This document shows, one piece after another, positions 17,902 through 26,308 of a stretch of 56,351 bases of DNA (positions are counted from its first letter, which is position 1; each line of letters starts with the position of its first letter). The notes under the pieces were generated by a model. The model had not been told where the DNA came from, did no database searches, and saw nothing but the letters and a program-made list of their open reading frames with translations. Source of the stretch: Nonomuraea guangzhouensis (lineage in GTDB: Bacteria; Actinomycetota; Actinomycetes; Streptosporangiales; Streptosporangiaceae). The DNA lies in assembly GCF_019396345.1 (NCBI RefSeq), contig NZ_JAHKRM010000053.1:1-56351 (forward strand). The letters are read 5' to 3'. The position numbers and the translations under genes are program-made.

Positions 17902-19110
17902 TCATGAGTGCCGCCACGTGACGGGCATGGCGTTCGCCCCGAAGATGACCTGACAGTACTTGAACGGAACCTCCTCCTCGTTCACCGCGAGACGCAGCGA
18001 CGGGATGCGCTCGAACAGCGTCCGGTAGGCGATCTCCAGTTCGGCCCTGGCCAGGTTCTGGCCGAGACATTGGTGCACGCCGTAACCGAAGGCGACGTGG
18101 TGGCGGGCGCCGCGGTCGATGTCGAAGTCGTCCGGCCGCTCGAAGGCACGCTCGTCCCGGTTCGCCGAGGCGCCGAGCACGAAGATGCCCTCGCCCTTCC
18201 TGACGAGCTGACCGCCGATCTCCTGGTCCTCGACGGCCACCCGGTCGAAGGCCACCCAGTCGACGATCGACAGGTAGCGCAGCAGCTCCTCGACCGCCAT
18301 CGGCCACAGTCCCGGGTCCTCCCGCAGCCGGGCCAGCTGGCCGGGGTGGCGCAGCAGGGTGAGGACGCCGAGCGGGATCATGTTGGCGGTGGTCTCGTGG
18401 CCCGCGATGAGCAGCAGCGAGATCATGCCGACGATCTCGTCGTGGTTCACCTCCCCCGCCGTGATCAGCCGCCCGAGCAGGTCGTCCTTCGGCTGCCGCG
18501 CCGCCTCCGCGACCAGGTCGGCGAGGTAGTTCTTGATCTCTATGATCGCCGCGAAGCTCGCCTGCGGGTCGTCGCTGGACACCATGGTGCGGGTACGCGA
18601 CTGGAAGAACTCGTGGTCGGCGTACGGTACGCCGAGCAGCTGGCAGATGACCAGCGACGGCAGCGCCAGCCCGAAGTCGGCGACCAGCTCGGCGTCCGGG
18701 CCCTTGGCGAGCATGTCGTCGATGAGCAGGTCGGCGGTCCGCTGGATGCCGGGCCGCATCTCCTTGACCCGCCGGACGGTGAACTCGGGGATGAGCAGCC
18801 GCCGGTAGCGGCCGTGTTCGGGCGGGTCCATGTCGATGAACTGGCCGACCCTGAACCGTTCCATGACCTCCCGCTGCTCCTGGGTGGGCTCCTCGGCGGT
18901 GAAGGCGTTGTTCGGGTGGCCGGGGGTGGCGGGGCTGGTGCTGATGCCCTGGCCGTTCAGCACCTGCCTGGCTTCGGCGTACCGGGTGACCAGCCAGACG
19001 TCGCCGTGGGGCAGGGACGCCCGTACGAGCGGCGCCTCCTCGCGCATCCGCTCGTACTCGGGGGGCGGGGCATACGGGCAGGTGCGCGGGACGGGGAAGG
19101 ATGGGGTCAT
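17902..19110 (-). CDS. Cytochrome P450, CYP105-like
   Basis: Encodes 402 residues. The ATG at 19110 has AGGGAG seven bases upstream. The I-helix oxygen-binding motif is AGHETT (about 240). The K-helix ExxR is in VEELLRYL (about 272-277). The haem-binding loop FGYGVHQCLGQNLARAELE has axial Cys348. The overall pattern is that of soluble bacterial class I P450s, closest in feel to CYP105, which hydroxylate xenobiotics or secondary metabolites using ferredoxin-delivered electrons. No ferredoxin or ferredoxin reductase gene lies beside it. It is divergent from a TetR gene across a strong palindrome, so it is probably TetR-repressed and inducible. The substrate is unknown. Confidence 0.95.
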   Translation of the reverse strand: MTPSFPVPRTCPYAPPPEYERMREEAPLVRASLPHGDVWLVTRYAEARQVLNGQGISTSPATPGHPNNAFTAEEPTQEQREVMERFRVGQFIDMDPPEHGRYRRLLIPEFTVRRVKEMRPGIQRTADLLIDDMLAKGPDAELVADFGLALPSLVICQLLGVPYADHEFFQSRTRTMVSSDDPQASFAAIIEIKNYLADLVAEAARQPKDDLLGRLITAGEVNHDEIVGMISLLLIAGHETTANMIPLGVLTLLRHPGQLARLREDPGLWPMAVEELLRYLSIVDWVAFDRVAVEDQEIGGQLVRKGEGIFVLGASANRDERAFERPDDFDIDRGARHHVAFGYGVHQCLGQNLARAELEIAYRTLFERIPSLRLAVNEEEVPFKYCQVIFGANAMPVTWRHS

Positions 19111-19136
19111 AGTCTTGCTCCCTACAAAGCCGGATT

Positions 19137-19170
19137 CGCATTGCTTACTTACGCGAAAGTAAGCAATGCG
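19137..19170. promoter_or_regulatory. Perfect palindrome, probable TetR operator between the P450 and TetR genes
   Basis: Arms CGCATTGCTTACTT (19137-19150) and its exact reverse complement AAGTAAGCAATGCG (19157-19170) flank a six-base centre. It lies 27 bases upstream of the P450 start and 31 upstream of the TetR start, the expected place for an autorepressing TetR operator controlling both genes. A second perfect 12-bp palindrome, CTTGACGTCAAG, follows at 19175-19186. Confidence 0.8.
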
Positions 19171-19200
19171 GGGGCTTGACGTCAAGTGGACGGGAGCGGG

Positions 19201-19773
19201 ATGGCTGGGCGGCGGACCGACACACGTGAGCGGATCCAGCGGGTCGCGATGGAGCTGTTCGCCGAGCGGGGCTACGACAAGACCACGTTGCAGGAGGTGG
19301 CGGAGCGGCTGGAGATCACCAGGCCGGCGCTCTACTACCACTTCCGGACGAAGGAGGAGATCCTCACCAGCATCGCCGACGGGTTCATCTCCTCGCTCGA
19401 CGAGCTCGGGGAGTGGGCGCGGGCGCAACCGGACACGTTCGAGGCCCGGCAGGAGATCCTGCGGCGGATCGCCGGGCTGCTGGAGGACAAGTGGCGGCCG
19501 CTGATGCGCTTCGCCCAGATGAACCAGGGGGCGTTCGCCGAGACGTCGGTGGGCGACCGGATGCAGGAGCGCATCATCTCGTTGCTGTCGGCGCTGAGCC
19601 GGCCGGGGGGCGACGTGGTCGTGCAGTTCGAGGCGCGGCTGGCGGTGTTCGCGCTGATCCTGGGCTCGGTGCCGGAGGTGTTCGGCATGGACCTGCCGCC
19701 GGCCGAGCTGGCCTCCGCGGCCATGACCGTGGCCGTCCGATTGGTCGCGGACCACGAGCCTTCAGGTCAGTAG
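19201..19773 (+). CDS. TetR-family transcriptional regulator, probable repressor of the divergent P450
   Basis: Encodes 190 residues. I chose the ATG at 19201 (GGGAG four bases upstream); an in-frame GTG at 19186 would overlap the second palindrome. The N-terminal helix-turn-helix is typical: RERIQRVAMELFAERGYDKT then TLQEVAERLEITRPALYYHF. The C-terminal helical half would bind an inducer and dimerise. Its last codons overlap the convergent flavoprotein gene by 12 bases. Divergence from the P450 and the shared palindrome indicate local control. Confidence 0.9.
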   Translation: MAGRRTDTRERIQRVAMELFAERGYDKTTLQEVAERLEITRPALYYHFRTKEEILTSIADGFISSLDELGEWARAQPDTFEARQEILRRIAGLLEDKWRPLMRFAQMNQGAFAETSVGDRMQERIISLLSALSRPGGDVVVQFEARLAVFALILGSVPEVFGMDLPPAELASAAMTVAVRLVADHEPSGQ

Positions 19774-21264
19774 GGCCATCGCCGCGTTGTGGCCGCCGAT
19801 GCCGCTGACGCCGCCGCCCCTCCGGGCGCCGGCGCCGCACAGCAGGATCCGCTCGTGCGCCGTCTCCACTCCCCAGCCGCCTTCCTCCGCGTACGGCCAG
19901 CTCAGGTCCCGGTGGAAGATGTGCCCGCCGGGCAGGCCCGCCTCGTTCTCCAGGTCGACCGGCGACTTGGCCTCGATGCAGGGCGTGCCGTCAGGGGCGC
20001 GCAGGAGGCAGCCCTCGATGGGCTCGGCCAGCACGCTGTCGATGGACGCCAGGGTGGCCTTGAGCGCCTCAGCCCTCGCCTTGTCTGGATTCTCCCGGAA
20101 CAGGCGGGCGGGCATGTGCAGCCCGAACAACGTCAGCGTCTCCGCCCGCCCCCGCAGCTCGGGGCCGAGGATCGACGGGTCGGTCAGCGAGTGGCAGTAG
20201 ACCTCGGCGGGCGGCAGATCGGGGATCTGGCCCCGGGCCGCCTGCGCGTGGGCCATGGCCAATTGGTCGCGGCTCTCGTTGATGTGGAACGTACCGCTGA
20301 AGGCCGCTCGCGGGTCCACCGAGGCGTCCTTGAGCTGCGGCAGCCTGCTCAGCACCATGTTGACCTTCAGCTGGGCACCCTCGGGCACCTCCGGCGTCGC
20401 GCCGAGCAGCCGGTCGAGCACGGCCGGCGGCAGGTTGACCAGCACGTGCCGCCCCGTGACCGTGTGCTCGCCGTCGTCCGTGCGGAACGCCACCTCACCC
20501 GACGGCGAGATCCCGATGATCTCCGCCCCGGTCCTGATCTCGGCCCCCGCCTGCCTGGCGGCCGTTTCGAGCGCCCCGGACACCGCGCCCATCCCGCCGA
20601 CCGGCACGTTCCAGTCGCCTGTCCCGTCGCCGATCACGTGGTAGAGGAAGCACCGGTTGGCCAGCAGGTCCGTGGCGGGATCGGCGAACGTGCCGATCAA
20701 CGCGTCGGTCAGCACCACGCCACGCACGGTGTCGTCGCCGAACCGCTCGTCCACGACCTGCCCGATCGGCCGCTGGAACAGGTCCCGCCACGCCTCGGCG
20801 CCCACCAGGCGTTCGATCTCGGCGGGGGTACGCAGGGGTTCGAGCAGCGTGGGCGCCAGGACCCGGGCCACCTTGGCGGTCAGTCCGTAGAACTCCTCCC
20901 ACGCCCGGCGGTCGGCGTCGCCTCCGGTGACGGCCCTGAACGAGGCGGCGGTGGCGCCTTCGTCGCCGTCGTCCACGAGCAGGCCGGTGTCGCCGTGGGG
21001 CGTGTAGGAGGAGTAGCGCCGACGGCGTAGGTCGAGGCGGAGCCCCAGGTCGCGGACGATCTCGGTGGGCAGGAGGCTGACCAGGTAGGAGTAGCGCGAC
21101 AGCCGTACGTCCACGCCCGGAAAGGGCCGCGCGGAGATCGCCAGGCCGCCCACGTACCCGAGCCGCTCCAGCACCAGCACCCGCCGCCCGGCCCGCGCCA
21201 GGTAGGCGGCCGCCACCAGCCCGTTGTGCCCGCCACCCGCGACAACGACGTCATAGGACCCCAT
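19762..21264 (-). CDS. FAD-dependent oxidoreductase of the phytoene desaturase/PYROXD2-like family
   Basis: Encodes 500 residues. The N-terminal Rossmann dinucleotide-binding motif is VVVAGGGHNGLVAAAYLARA (Gly10, Gly12, Gly15), followed by the acidic end VLVLERLGYVGG. The C-terminal LLCGAGARRGGGVSGIGGHN is the second FAD-contacting segment of the COG1233 group. It is not part of a visible carotenoid cluster: no crtB, crtE or cyclase is nearby. The start at ATG 21264 is preferred to an upstream in-frame codon because the FAD motif should begin close to the N-terminus, but the ribosome binding site is weak. The substrate is unknown. Confidence 0.85.
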   Translation of the reverse strand: MGSYDVVVAGGGHNGLVAAAYLARAGRRVLVLERLGYVGGLAISARPFPGVDVRLSRYSYLVSLLPTEIVRDLGLRLDLRRRRYSSYTPHGDTGLLVDDGDEGATAASFRAVTGGDADRRAWEEFYGLTAKVARVLAPTLLEPLRTPAEIERLVGAEAWRDLFQRPIGQVVDERFGDDTVRGVVLTDALIGTFADPATDLLANRCFLYHVIGDGTGDWNVPVGGMGAVSGALETAARQAGAEIRTGAEIIGISPSGEVAFRTDDGEHTVTGRHVLVNLPPAVLDRLLGATPEVPEGAQLKVNMVLSRLPQLKDASVDPRAAFSGTFHINESRDQLAMAHAQAARGQIPDLPPAEVYCHSLTDPSILGPELRGRAETLTLFGLHMPARLFRENPDKARAEALKATLASIDSVLAEPIEGCLLRAPDGTPCIEAKSPVDLENEAGLPGGHIFHRDLSWPYAEEGGWGVETAHERILLCGAGARRGGGVSGIGGHNAAMALLT

Positions 21265-21416
21265 ATCCGCACCATACCTAGTGATCGCCGCCGTAAGGTG
21301 CCGAGGCATGGCGAACGACCACACAGCCTGTGTTCGTGTGAACGTCGAGGTCCGTCGGCGGCAAGGTCGAGGCCGACGGCATCGGGGCCGCCGTCCTGGA
21401 GGAGACCGCCTATCGC

Positions 21417-22271
21417 CTAAGAAGCGCGGACGACATCGGCCAGCGGGGTGGCGGGCCGGCCGGTCAGCCGGGGAATGGCGTCGCTGACCCCGTCGAGTTC
21501 GCCCCCGGCTATGGCGGTATAGGTGGAGACCCAGGCGTCGACCTGCCAGTCAGGGGCGCCGTAGGAGGCGCGGGATCGGTAGGCCTCCTCCACCGTCTCG
21601 GGATGGTAGGTGATGTCGCGGCCGGTGGCCCGCGACAGGATCGCGGCGACTTCGGCCAAGGTGAGGGATTGCGGGCCGGTCAGGTCGTAGGTGGCGCCGG
21701 CGTGTTCGGGAGCATGGAGCAGTACGGCGGTGGCGGCGTCGGCGATGTCGTCCTGCGCGACGACCGCGGCTCGCCCCTGTCCGGCGGGGCCCCGTACGAC
21801 GTCGTCGTCACCGACCATGGCCGGCAGGAAGTCGGCGTAGAGGTTGTCGCGCAGGAAGGTGAAGGCCAGGCCGCTGGCGCGGATGTGCTGTTCGGTGGCC
21901 CAGTGGTCACGGGCGAGGGTGAACGTGGCATCGGGGGCGGCGCCGTAGAACGAGATGTACACCAGGTGGGCGACGCCGGCCTCGGCGGCGGCGTCGACGA
22001 AGGTGCGGTGCTGCTGGAGGCGGTCGGGCGTTTCCGAGGCCGACACCATCAGGACCCGGTCGACGCCGTCCAGGGCCCGCAGGATGGCCTCACGCTCGCC
22101 GAACCCGCCACGGACAGCGGTGGCCCCGGGCAGCCGCGGGGCCCGATCCAGGTCGCGGACCACCATGGTCTGCGGGGTGCCGGCGGCGGCGAGCCGCCGT
22201 GCGACGCGCCCGCCGAGGTTGCCGGTGACACCGGTCACCGCGATCCTCGCGTCGGTGAACTGACTCGTCAT
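21417..22271 (-). CDS. NmrA-like NAD(P)-binding protein (atypical SDR)
   Basis: Encodes 284 residues. The glycine motif TGVTGNLGG (13-21) lies in the first beta-alpha unit. The protein has the NmrA/QOR2-like layout with HLVYISFYGAAPDATFT in the middle and no YxxxK catalytic pair clearly in place. Members act as NAD(P)H-quinone reductases or as redox-sensing regulators. The ATG at 22271 overlaps the stop of the upstream SDR gene as ATGA, so the two are coupled and probably work together. A LysR gene lies upstream on the same strand. Confidence 0.88.
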   Translation of the reverse strand: MTSQFTDARIAVTGVTGNLGGRVARRLAAAGTPQTMVVRDLDRAPRLPGATAVRGGFGEREAILRALDGVDRVLMVSASETPDRLQQHRTFVDAAAEAGVAHLVYISFYGAAPDATFTLARDHWATEQHIRASGLAFTFLRDNLYADFLPAMVGDDDVVRGPAGQGRAAVVAQDDIADAATAVLLHAPEHAGATYDLTGPQSLTLAEVAAILSRATGRDITYHPETVEEAYRSRASYGAPDWQVDAWVSTYTAIAGGELDGVSDAIPRLTGRPATPLADVVRAS

Positions 22272-23224
22272 GAGCGCGTCTCTCTTTTCGGGTGCTTCGT
22301 CTCGTGCCTTACTACCAGGTCGGTGCCGGTGATCCAGTCGGTGACGGAGCGGTGCCGCGGGCTCCAGCCGAGAAGATCGCGCGTACGGGTGGTGCGCACG
22401 CGGCTGTTGGAGCCCAGGGCATGGCCGGCGAACTGGGGATCCCAGACGTTGTCCGGCGAGCCGGGGTCCCAGGGCTGTGGGCCGGGCAGGCCGAGGGAGC
22501 GGGCGATGGCGCCGGTCATCGCGGCGAAGGACTCCTCACCGTTCTCGACGAAATAGAAGGTGCCGGGGGGCGACTTCTCCAGGACGAGCAGATACAACTC
22601 GGCCACGTCGTCGACGTGGACGTTGGACCAGATGTTGCGGCCGGTCCCGACGTGGCGGACCACCCCGCCGGAACGTGCCTGACGCACCAGTGCCGCGATC
22701 AGGACGCTGTCGCGGCCCAGGCCCCGTCCGGGCCCGTAGATCAGGCTGTTGCAGAGGACCGCGGAGCGCACGCCCTTCTCCGCGGCGCCCAGGACCAATC
22801 GGTCGATGGCGACGCGTGCCTTGCGGATGGGATGGTCGGGCTCCCAGGCGGAGCCCGCATCGAGAACGTCCTCGCCGAAGATCTCTTCGGACGCCTCCCC
22901 TTGGGTGCCGATGGCCACGATGCTGGAACCACTGGTGTGGATCAGCGGCTTGCCGGACCCGGCCAGAGCGGCGATGAGCGTTTCGACGGCGCCGCGATGG
23001 TCGCTGCTGGCCGCGTTGACGACGGCGTCGGCACGGTGGGCCTGCTCGGCGAGCACAGCCGTGTCGTCCAGGGTGCCCACCACCGGCCGGATGCCCAGCC
23101 GGGCGAGCTCCTCGGCTCTGGCCCGGTCGCGGATCAGGCCGGTGACGAGGTGGCCGGCCTGAAGGAGGTGGGCGGCGACGGTGCCGCCGATGTAGCCGCT
23201 CGCGCCGGTGACGAAGACATGCAT
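22268..23224 (-). CDS. NAD-dependent epimerase/dehydratase-family protein (extended SDR)
   Basis: Encodes 318 residues from ATG 23224, which places the dinucleotide motif TGASGYIGG (6-14) right at the N-terminus; a start 36 bases upstream is also open. The usual extended-SDR path follows: HTSGSSIV, then NSLIYGPGRGLGRDS and NVHVDDVAELYLL. The canonical Tyr-xxx-Lys is not obvious at the expected place, so enzymatic activity should not be assumed. Coupled by ATGA overlap with the NmrA-like gene. Confidence 0.88.
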   Translation of the reverse strand: MHVFVTGASGYIGGTVAAHLLQAGHLVTGLIRDRARAEELARLGIRPVVGTLDDTAVLAEQAHRADAVVNAASSDHRGAVETLIAALAGSGKPLIHTSGSSIVAIGTQGEASEEIFGEDVLDAGSAWEPDHPIRKARVAIDRLVLGAAEKGVRSAVLCNSLIYGPGRGLGRDSVLIAALVRQARSGGVVRHVGTGRNIWSNVHVDDVAELYLLVLEKSPPGTFYFVENGEESFAAMTGAIARSLGLPGPQPWDPGSPDNVWDPQFAGHALGSNSRVRTTRTRDLLGWSPRHRSVTDWITGTDLVVRHETKHPKRETRS

Positions 23225-23312
23225 CGAAAGGGTGCCTTTCCTGTCGGGACCGGACAGCATCGGCCGGTGTCCGATGGATTGACAAGCTCTCGTGCCGTAA
23301 CGGCAAAACGGC

Positions 23313-24209
23313 TCATGGGCGGCTGGCGATCGCCAAGAGGGTCGCGGCCGGGGCGGCGAGTGAGCGGCCGCGGCGCCACACCGCGCGCAGGTTCCTGACC
23401 AGGTTCAGGCCCGCGAGCGGCACCTCGACCAGCCGTCCCGTGGCCACCTCCGCCTCCACGGCGTATCCGCTGAGCACCGCGGGCGCCGACCCGGCCTGGG
23501 CGGCGCCCTTGACGGCCGAGTTCGAGCCCAGCTCCAGCCGCGGGCTGGCGCGGTGCAGGCTCTTGAACGCCACGTCCAGCGTCTCCCGCGTGCCCGACCC
23601 GGGCTCGCGCACGACGAGCGGCGTGGCGGCCAGCTCCGCCCCTTTGAGCGCGGTACGGCGGCGCGCCCAGGCATGCCCCGGCGCCACCACGACCACCAGC
23701 CGGTCGGTGCCCACCACGCGGCTGGCCAGTCCCTCGGGCACGCTCGGCCCCTCGACGAAGCCCAGCTCCACCTCCCCGGCCAGCACCCGGGCGGCGACGT
23801 CGGCGGAGTTCACCACGTCGAGGCCGACCTGGACGCCCGGCTCCCGGTTCTGCAACTCGCCCAGCCAGCGCGGCACCAGGTATTCCGCCACCGTCATGCT
23901 CGCCGCCACCCGCAGATGGGCCGCCCCGCTGTGCCGTACCGCCTGGGCGGCGCGCATCAGCTCCTGGGCGGCGGCGAGCACCTGCGCGGCCCAGCCCGCC
24001 ACCATCTTGCCCTCGGCGGTCAGCGTCGACCCGCGCGGCGTACGCTCCAGCAGCGGCAGGCCCAGACGGCGCTCCAGGTGCGCGATCCGCTTGCTGGCCG
24101 ACGGCTGGGCGATGCCCGCGACCTTGGCCGCCTGCCCCAGGCTGCCCAGCTCGCCCACGTCGACCAGAAGCTTCAGCGAGTCGAGATCCGGCAGCGTACT
24201 CATAGCCAC
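23313..24209 (-). CDS. LysR-family transcriptional regulator divergent from a YeiH-type exporter
   Basis: Encodes 298 residues if started at the GTG 24209 (AGG nine bases upstream); an ATG at 24203 is two codons shorter. The winged helix covers DLDSLKLLVDVGELGSLGQA then AKVAGIAQPSASKRIAHLE, with a LysR substrate-binding domain after residue ~90. A T-N11-A palindrome overlaps the start region. Divergence from a YeiH-type gene parallels the enterobacterial YeiE/YeiH arrangement and suggests control of that exporter. The SDR pair downstream on the same strand could be co-transcribed (88-base gap). Confidence 0.9.
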   Translation of the reverse strand: MAMSTLPDLDSLKLLVDVGELGSLGQAAKVAGIAQPSASKRIAHLERRLGLPLLERTPRGSTLTAEGKMVAGWAAQVLAAAQELMRAAQAVRHSGAAHLRVAASMTVAEYLVPRWLGELQNREPGVQVGLDVVNSADVAARVLAGEVELGFVEGPSVPEGLASRVVGTDRLVVVVAPGHAWARRRTALKGAELAATPLVVREPGSGTRETLDVAFKSLHRASPRLELGSNSAVKGAAQAGSAPAVLSGYAVEAEVATGRLVEVPLAGLNLVRNLRAVWRRGRSLAAPAATLLAIASRP

Positions 24210-24217
24210 AGGCTATG
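24201..24217. promoter_or_regulatory. LysR-type T-N11-A palindrome at the LysR start
   Basis: CATAGCC-ACA-GGCTATG is a perfect seven-base inverted repeat with a three-base centre and satisfies the T-N11-A rule of LysR boxes. It covers the LysR start codons and lies 57 bases upstream of the exporter ATG. The likely role is autoregulation and control of the divergent gene. Confidence 0.6.
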
Positions 24218-24273
24218 ACCTACCAGGCAACGGATGGCTACCGAGCCCTCGCGGCACTCAGAACACTGGGATC

Positions 24274-25296
24274 ATGACCCTCACCGCCCGCTTGCCGCAC
24301 GATCGTCCCGACAGCGGCCGTCAGCTTGACGGTCGGCTACCTGGCATCGGCGCGGCGGCGCTGGCGGTGGTGTTCGCGCTGGTCGTGAACCACTTCGTGC
24401 CCGTGCTCAGCCCTGCGGTCGTCGCCGTCGTGTCGGGCGCGGCGCTGGCGAACCTGGTGGGCGTCGGCGAGCGGCTCAAGCCCGGTCTGCGGTTCGTCGC
24501 GAAGCGGGTGCTGCGTACCGCGATCGTGCTGCTCGGCCTGCAGATCGCGGTGCCGCAGGTGCTGGCGCTGGGCTGGCGGACGGTGGCCGTCGTGGTGCTG
24601 GCGACCGGCGTCACGTTCACGCTGACCCCGCTGATCGGCCGCCGCCTCGGTCTCACGCCGGGCACGTCACTGCTGGTCGCCACCGGCGTCTCGATCTGCG
24701 GCGCCGCCGCGATCGCGGCCATGCGCGAGAGCACCGACGACTCCTCCGACGATGACGCGGCCAGCGCGCTCAGCGTGGTCGTCCTGTACGGCACCACCGC
24801 CATCGCCCTCGTACCGCTGGCTGCGTCCTGGCTCGGGCTGTCACCGACGCAGCTGGGCGTGTGGGCCGGGGCCGCCGTGCACGAGGTGGCCCAGGTGGCC
24901 GCGATCGGGGCCGCCTCGGGTGTGCTGGTCACCGCCGTCACCGTCAAGCTGGGGCGCGTCATCCTGCTCGCCCCGATCGTCGCCCTGACCTCCTACCGCC
25001 GCCGCCACACCGGACCCGATGCCCCCGGCCGGCCCAAGCAGCCGCCGATCATCCCGCTGTTCGTGGCCGGTTTCCTGGCGATGGTGGCGCTGCGTAGCAC
25101 CGGCCTGGTCCCCGGCGCCGTGACCACCGCGATCCCCCAGGTCACGAACATCCTCATGGCCGCCGCCCTGTTCGGCCTCGGTACGGGGATCGACGCCCGC
25201 ATACTGGTCAAGGGCGGACGCGCACTGCTGCTCGGCGCCATTGCCACCGGCCTGGTCGGGGCCGTCTCGCTCGCGGGTGTCATGCTCCTCGTGTGA
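24274..25296 (+). CDS. YeiH-family putative sulfate exporter
   Basis: Encodes 340 residues with about ten hydrophobic helices. The family hallmarks GVSICGAAAIAAM and VWAGAAVHEVAQVAAIGAAS (an AxHExxQ motif) are both present, as is the ending FGLGTGIDARILVKGG...LLGAI. The family (UPF0324) is annotated as sulfate or sulfite export on limited evidence. An acidic cytoplasmic loop (RESTDDSSDDDAAS) is seen mid-protein. I chose the ATG at 24274 because it precedes the first helix by ~25 residues; no strong ribosome binding site is visible. Probably controlled by the divergent LysR. Confidence 0.85.
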   Translation: MTLTARLPHDRPDSGRQLDGRLPGIGAAALAVVFALVVNHFVPVLSPAVVAVVSGAALANLVGVGERLKPGLRFVAKRVLRTAIVLLGLQIAVPQVLALGWRTVAVVVLATGVTFTLTPLIGRRLGLTPGTSLLVATGVSICGAAAIAAMRESTDDSSDDDAASALSVVVLYGTTAIALVPLAASWLGLSPTQLGVWAGAAVHEVAQVAAIGAASGVLVTAVTVKLGRVILLAPIVALTSYRRRHTGPDAPGRPKQPPIIPLFVAGFLAMVALRSTGLVPGAVTTAIPQVTNILMAAALFGLGTGIDARILVKGGRALLLGAIATGLVGAVSLAGVMLLV

Positions 25297-25333
25297 TCAT
25301 CGATGGACGTGCTTAATCTGAACAAACTTCGTA

Positions 25334-25351
25334 AAGTAGAGCGTTCCACTT
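25334..25351. promoter_or_regulatory. Imperfect 18-bp palindrome upstream of psuG
   Basis: AAGTAGAGCGTTCCACTT matches its reverse complement at 14 of 18 positions. It is itself framed by a longer inverted repeat, CTTCGTA (25328-25334) and TACGAAG (25360-25366), the second copy overlapping the psuG ribosome-binding region. This could be an operator for an unlinked regulator or a 5'-leader hairpin. No regulator gene adjoins the pair. Confidence 0.45.
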
Positions 25352-25381
25352 AGCCGCCCTACGAAGGAGCACGAAGCCCGC

Positions 25382-26308
25382 ATGCACCGCGCCGCCGACC
25401 CCATCCTCCGGCCGTCCGACGAGGTCGCCGAAGCCCTCGCCACCGGCGCTCCCGTCATGGCCCTGGAGTCCACGATCATCTCGCACGGCCTGCCGCAGCC
25501 GCGCAACCTGGAGGTCGCCCGGGAGCTGGAGGACATCGTCAGGGCGGCGGGTGCCGTGCCGGCCACGATCGCGGTGCTCGACGGCGTCGCCCACGTGGGC
25601 CTGAACGACGTCGAGCTCGAACGCATCGCGACCGAGTCGGACCTGCGCAAGCTGAGCCAGCGCGACCTGCCGGTGGCGGCGGCGCTGAAGGCGAGCGGTG
25701 CGACGACCGTCTCGGCCACCTCGTTCCTGGCGGCCCGCGCGGGCATCCGGATCTTCGCCACCGGCGGGCTCGGCGGCGTGCACCGGGGCTGGATCCAGGA
25801 ACAGGACGAGTCGGCCGACCTCGACACGCTCGCGCGTACCCGGATCACCATCGTGTGCGCCGGGGTCAAGTCGATCCTGGACGTGCCCGCGACCCTCCAG
25901 CGCCTGGAGACCCGCGGCGTGACCGTGGCGGGATACCGTACGGATACCTTCCCCGGCTTCTACCTGCACTCCTCCGGCGAGCCGATCGACTGGCGGATCG
26001 AGTCGGCCGACGAGGCCGCGGCCATCATGCGCGGCCAGGACGCGTTCGGCGGCCAGGAGAGCGCGCTGATCGTCGCCAACCCCATCCCGGTGGACCAGCA
26101 GCTCGACCCGGCCCTGCACGACCGCGTGCTGGGCGAGGCGCTGGCCGCCGCCGACCGCGAGGGCGTGACCGGGCAGAAGATCACCCCGTTCCTCCTCGGC
26201 TATCTGGTGGACGGCACCGGCGGCGCCTCCCTGGAGGCGAACCTGGCCGCGGTCCGCGGCAACGTCACCCTCGCGGCCCAGATTGCGCTCTCCTGGTCAC
26301 GAGCGTGA
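25382..26308 (+). CDS. psuG: Pseudouridine-5'-phosphate glycosidase
   Basis: Encodes 308 residues, the usual family length. It cleaves the C-C glycosidic bond of pseudouridine 5'-phosphate to uracil and ribose 5-phosphate (run reversibly in vitro). Family motifs are present in order: MALESTIISHGLPQP (Glu29), AVLDGVAHVGL, LSQRDLPVA, TSFLAARAGIRIFATGGLGG and CAGVKSILDVPATLQ with the Schiff-base lysine at 163. VNPIP-like ANPIPVDQQ occurs near the end. An ATG with AAGGAG 12 bases upstream starts the gene. The downstream kinase begins with a GTGA overlap, so the two are coupled and form a complete pseudouridine degradation module. Confidence 0.95.
   Translation: MHRAADPILRPSDEVAEALATGAPVMALESTIISHGLPQPRNLEVARELEDIVRAAGAVPATIAVLDGVAHVGLNDVELERIATESDLRKLSQRDLPVAAALKASGATTVSATSFLAARAGIRIFATGGLGGVHRGWIQEQDESADLDTLARTRITIVCAGVKSILDVPATLQRLETRGVTVAGYRTDTFPGFYLHSSGEPIDWRIESADEAAAIMRGQDAFGGQESALIVANPIPVDQQLDPALHDRVLGEALAAADREGVTGQKITPFLLGYLVDGTGGASLEANLAAVRGNVTLAAQIALSWSRA

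Noticed and set aside
21265..21416. Short plus-strand frame between the flavoprotein and NmrA-like genes, with an ATG at 21309
   Set aside because: It runs into the antisense of the NmrA-like gene and is Arg-rich, with no recognisable product. A short stretch reading VEADGIGAAVLEETAYRL in another frame is too small to call.
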